Shown in pieces: positions 62,241 to 64,000 of a DNA stretch of 64,000 nucleotides. Position numbers and translations under genes: made by a program. Origin of the DNA: Candidatus Minthosoma equi (lineage in GTDB: Bacteria; Bacteroidota; Bacteroidia; Bacteroidales; Bacteroidaceae); NCBI GenBank assembly GCA_018064885.1, contig JAGHUI010000023.1:1-64000 (forward strand), given 5' to 3'. The notes under the pieces are model-generated. The model was not told the DNA's origin. It worked only from the letters and a program-made list of their open reading frames with translations, and did no database searches. Numbering within the stretch: the first letter of the stretch is position 1; every line of letters begins with the position of its first letter.

Positions 62241-62990
62241 ATGCGCTGGATTAAACTTCACGGCAACATGCTGTCCGACAAGCGTTTGTTACGTCTTCAG
62301 AAGGATCACAAACTTTCTGGAATAGGAATTTATTACACTGTGCTATCCATGGTCGAATGTCTTGGCGAAGGTAGCATTCATATCGGTCAAATTATAGGAT
62401 CATTGAATCACATGACTTCACGAAAGAAAATACTGGATGTTATCACCAACTACGACCTGTTTGTGATGGACGAATACGGCATGGTGTGGTCAAATGATCC
62501 CATTCCTGGGTATAGTGAATCATCTCTTAAAGATTTACGTCTTACGGACGCGCGTCAGCCGTGCGAGCGCCCTCACGCATGTATATCGCACACGAGCAAA
62601 GAGAATACTAATCAAGACAAGATCAGAGAAGAGGTGCGCTTTCGTCGTCCTTCATTGTCAGAGGTCATGTCTTATTGCATTGAACGTCATAATGGCATCG
62701 ATGCTGAACATTTCCTGAATTTCTACGAAGCACGTGGATGGAAGTATGGCAGTACAAAGATAACGGATTGGAAAGCATGTGTCCGCACATGGGAAAAGAA
62801 GAGTTTCAAACCAGTCGAATCAATCCAGCCTACTGCAAATAATATTTTCGATGCGCCATTGGAAACAACAGATGCAGAAGGTAATCGCTATGCCGATGGA
62901 CAACGGATTCCAGATGATGCTCCACCTCGTCCTTCCGCCAACGCCCTATGGGATGAATCGTCATATTCCTGGATAGAGTTTTACAATTAA
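62241..62990 (+). CDS. DUF4373-like protein, probable replication-associated
   Basis: The 249-residue product begins RWIKLHGNMLSDKRLLRLQKDHKLSGIGIYYTVLSMV, the layout of the Lin1244/DUF4373-type N-terminal domain found in phage and mobile-element replication proteins. A C-terminal segment SEVMSYCIERHNGIDAEHFLNFYEARGWKYG and DWKACVRTWEK resembles the DnaD-associated tail. It precedes a primase-helicase gene after 29 bases, which supports a role in replication initiation or helicase loading (inference). No integrase or capsid gene is in view. Confidence 0.75.
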   Translation: MRWIKLHGNMLSDKRLLRLQKDHKLSGIGIYYTVLSMVECLGEGSIHIGQIIGSLNHMTSRKKILDVITNYDLFVMDEYGMVWSNDPIPGYSESSLKDLRLTDARQPCERPHACISHTSKENTNQDKIREEVRFRRPSLSEVMSYCIERHNGIDAEHFLNFYEARGWKYGSTKITDWKACVRTWEKKSFKPVESIQPTANNIFDAPLETTDAEGNRYADGQRIPDDAPPRPSANALWDESSYSWIEFYN

Positions 62991-63019
62991 AACGATAACA
63001 CTAACTACAAACCAACAAC

Positions 63020-64000
63020 ATGAATAAAAACATTAAAACAACAAACATAAAACTTACAGAAAAAAAGCAATACAACTGTCCTTACAGATTTCCAGCAGAG
63101 TTCCTCATCAAGAACTGCATCAACCAATCTGACGCACAACCTCTCATTAATTATCTCACAGAGAATCGTAAACTCAACATCGATCTATTGCAAAAATACA
63201 GAGTCACTATACCATACGGAAGCTTTGCCGATCCGTCCTCCACATCCGATAGCAAGGCTGGCTACTCACAGCAAAGATGCATTTCGTTCAACTACTTCGA
63301 CCGAGGTGGTTACATCAACTACAAATACCGAACGATCGACAAACGCTTCTCGCTGCTGTTTAAGGGTGAGCTCATTCCATACAATATCGATTCACTCATA
63401 GGCAAGCCCGTCTGCTACATCACAGAAGGAGAATTTGATGCATTGACTCTCATACAATGTGGTTATCTGGAAACAATATCCGTGCCTAATGGCGCTCAGA
63501 AAAATCTCTCATGGCTTGATCGTTTTGTGGAAACACATTTCGAAGACAAGAAACGCATCGTGCTGGCTTTGGACTCTGACGAGAAAGGCATAATGCTTCG
63601 TAACGAGTTAATAAGAAGACTTGACTCCGAGCGCTGCCAGCTTGTGAAATGGAAAGCAGACTGTAAAGATGCCAACGAGGTACTGATGCGCTATGGCGAA
63701 GATGCTGTGCGCGAATGCATCAAGGCGGCTTGCGATATTCCTCTTATAGGCATTCAGACAGCCAACGATGTGCGTGACGAGCTGCAGCAGCTGTTTGAAC
63801 ATGGCATGCAGCGAGGAGCCTCCGTACACATGGGAGAGTTTGACAATCTCATGACCTTTGAGACTGGTCGCTATATGGTTGTCAGCGGTCGTCCAGGCGA
63901 TGGTAAATCCGAGTTTATCGATGAACTATGTCTCCGTCTATGTCTCTATCATGACTGGAAGATTGCCTATTTCTCACCAGAGAACGTGCCTATCACATAC
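63020..64000 (+). CDS. Toprim-DnaB-type primase-helicase, 5' part
   Basis: Open from ATG 63020 to the edge, 327 residues visible. The Toprim-like nucleotidyl domain shows CYITEGEFDALTLIQCGY (catalytic glutamate) and VLALDSDEKG. A RecA-like helicase domain begins with Walker A VVSGRPGDGKSEFIDEL followed by IAYFSPENVP. This arrangement resembles Twinkle/T7 gp4-type primase-helicases. An AEP-type or zinc primase domain is not visible at the N-terminus (MNKNIKTTNIKLTEKKQYNC). The 3' end lies outside the window. Confidence 0.85.
   Translation, partial: MNKNIKTTNIKLTEKKQYNCPYRFPAEFLIKNCINQSDAQPLINYLTENRKLNIDLLQKYRVTIPYGSFADPSSTSDSKAGYSQQRCISFNYFDRGGYINYKYRTIDKRFSLLFKGELIPYNIDSLIGKPVCYITEGEFDALTLIQCGYLETISVPNGAQKNLSWLDRFVETHFEDKKRIVLALDSDEKGIMLRNELIRRLDSERCQLVKWKADCKDANEVLMRYGEDAVRECIKAACDIPLIGIQTANDVRDELQQLFEHGMQRGASVHMGEFDNLMTFETGRYMVVSGRPGDGKSEFIDELCLRLCLYHDWKIAYFSPENVPITY

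Overview
The window reads as chromosomal DNA of a Bacteroidales bacterium, most likely Prevotella or a close relative. The evidence is the recurrent Bacteroidetes promoter (TTG or TTTG, 18-20 bases, then TAnnTTTG), secreted polysaccharide-degrading enzymes, NigD-like, OprO/P-type porin, fimbrillin-like and UpxY proteins, a PorT-like protein with a cargo bearing a type IX-like C-terminal sorting domain, and a type II-C CRISPR locus with 47-bp repeats. All assignments come from reading motifs; no database search was run.

Layout. 0-15 kb: a GH51 arabinofuranosidase, a small barrel protein, efp, rpmH, then an operon of PASTA protein, RluD-type pseudouridine synthase, D-Ala-D-Ala ligase, an acyltransferase, a NigD-like lipoprotein and an ACT-domain protein. 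A CE1-type esterase, a CotH-kinase-like surface protein, a GH2 enzyme and tRNA-Leu(CAA) follow. 15-19.8 kb: on the minus strand a porT-like gene, a GT2 glycosyltransferase, radC and proC; divergent from them a SufT-like gene and lpxH. 19.8-25.8 kb: an arginine cluster (argR, GNAT acyltransferase, argG, argC, argD, nitroreductase). A GxxExxY-family nuclease-like gene sits between argG and argC, tightly enclosed by a perfect 41-bp inverted repeat.

25.8-35.2 kb is an immunity/accessory island. It holds a CRISPR array (7 repeats, 6 spacers), cas2, cas1, a 1588-residue Cas9, a tracrRNA that can be read directly (promoter, anti-repeat, nexus and terminator) divergent from cas9, a RhuM gene with two unknown small genes, and a truncated second RhuM gene. 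Array and tracrRNA are both read on the plus strand, opposite to the cas genes, and the degenerate repeat lies at the promoter end of the array.

35.6-42 kb: a minus-strand degradation cluster (GH106-like, GH95, OprO/P-type porin). 42-49.5 kb: a stranded UpxY antiterminator, a leucine-rich-repeat protein, three OmpA-like paralogues and an AAA ATPase with a palindromic operator. 49.7-62 kb: a 12-gene minus-strand surface-polysaccharide operon (fimbrillin-like lipoprotein first, then GT4, EpsG-like polymerase, GT32, acyltransferase, three GT2, GT32, GT4, ATP-grasp, and initiating sugar transferase last). The right end carries a DUF4373-like gene and the start of a Toprim-DnaB-type primase-helicase that runs off the window.

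The most unusual things are the nuclease gene in its inverted-repeat cassette, the polarity of the type II-C array, the RhuM three-gene set beside cas9, and several short repeats that appear to have entered coding sequences.
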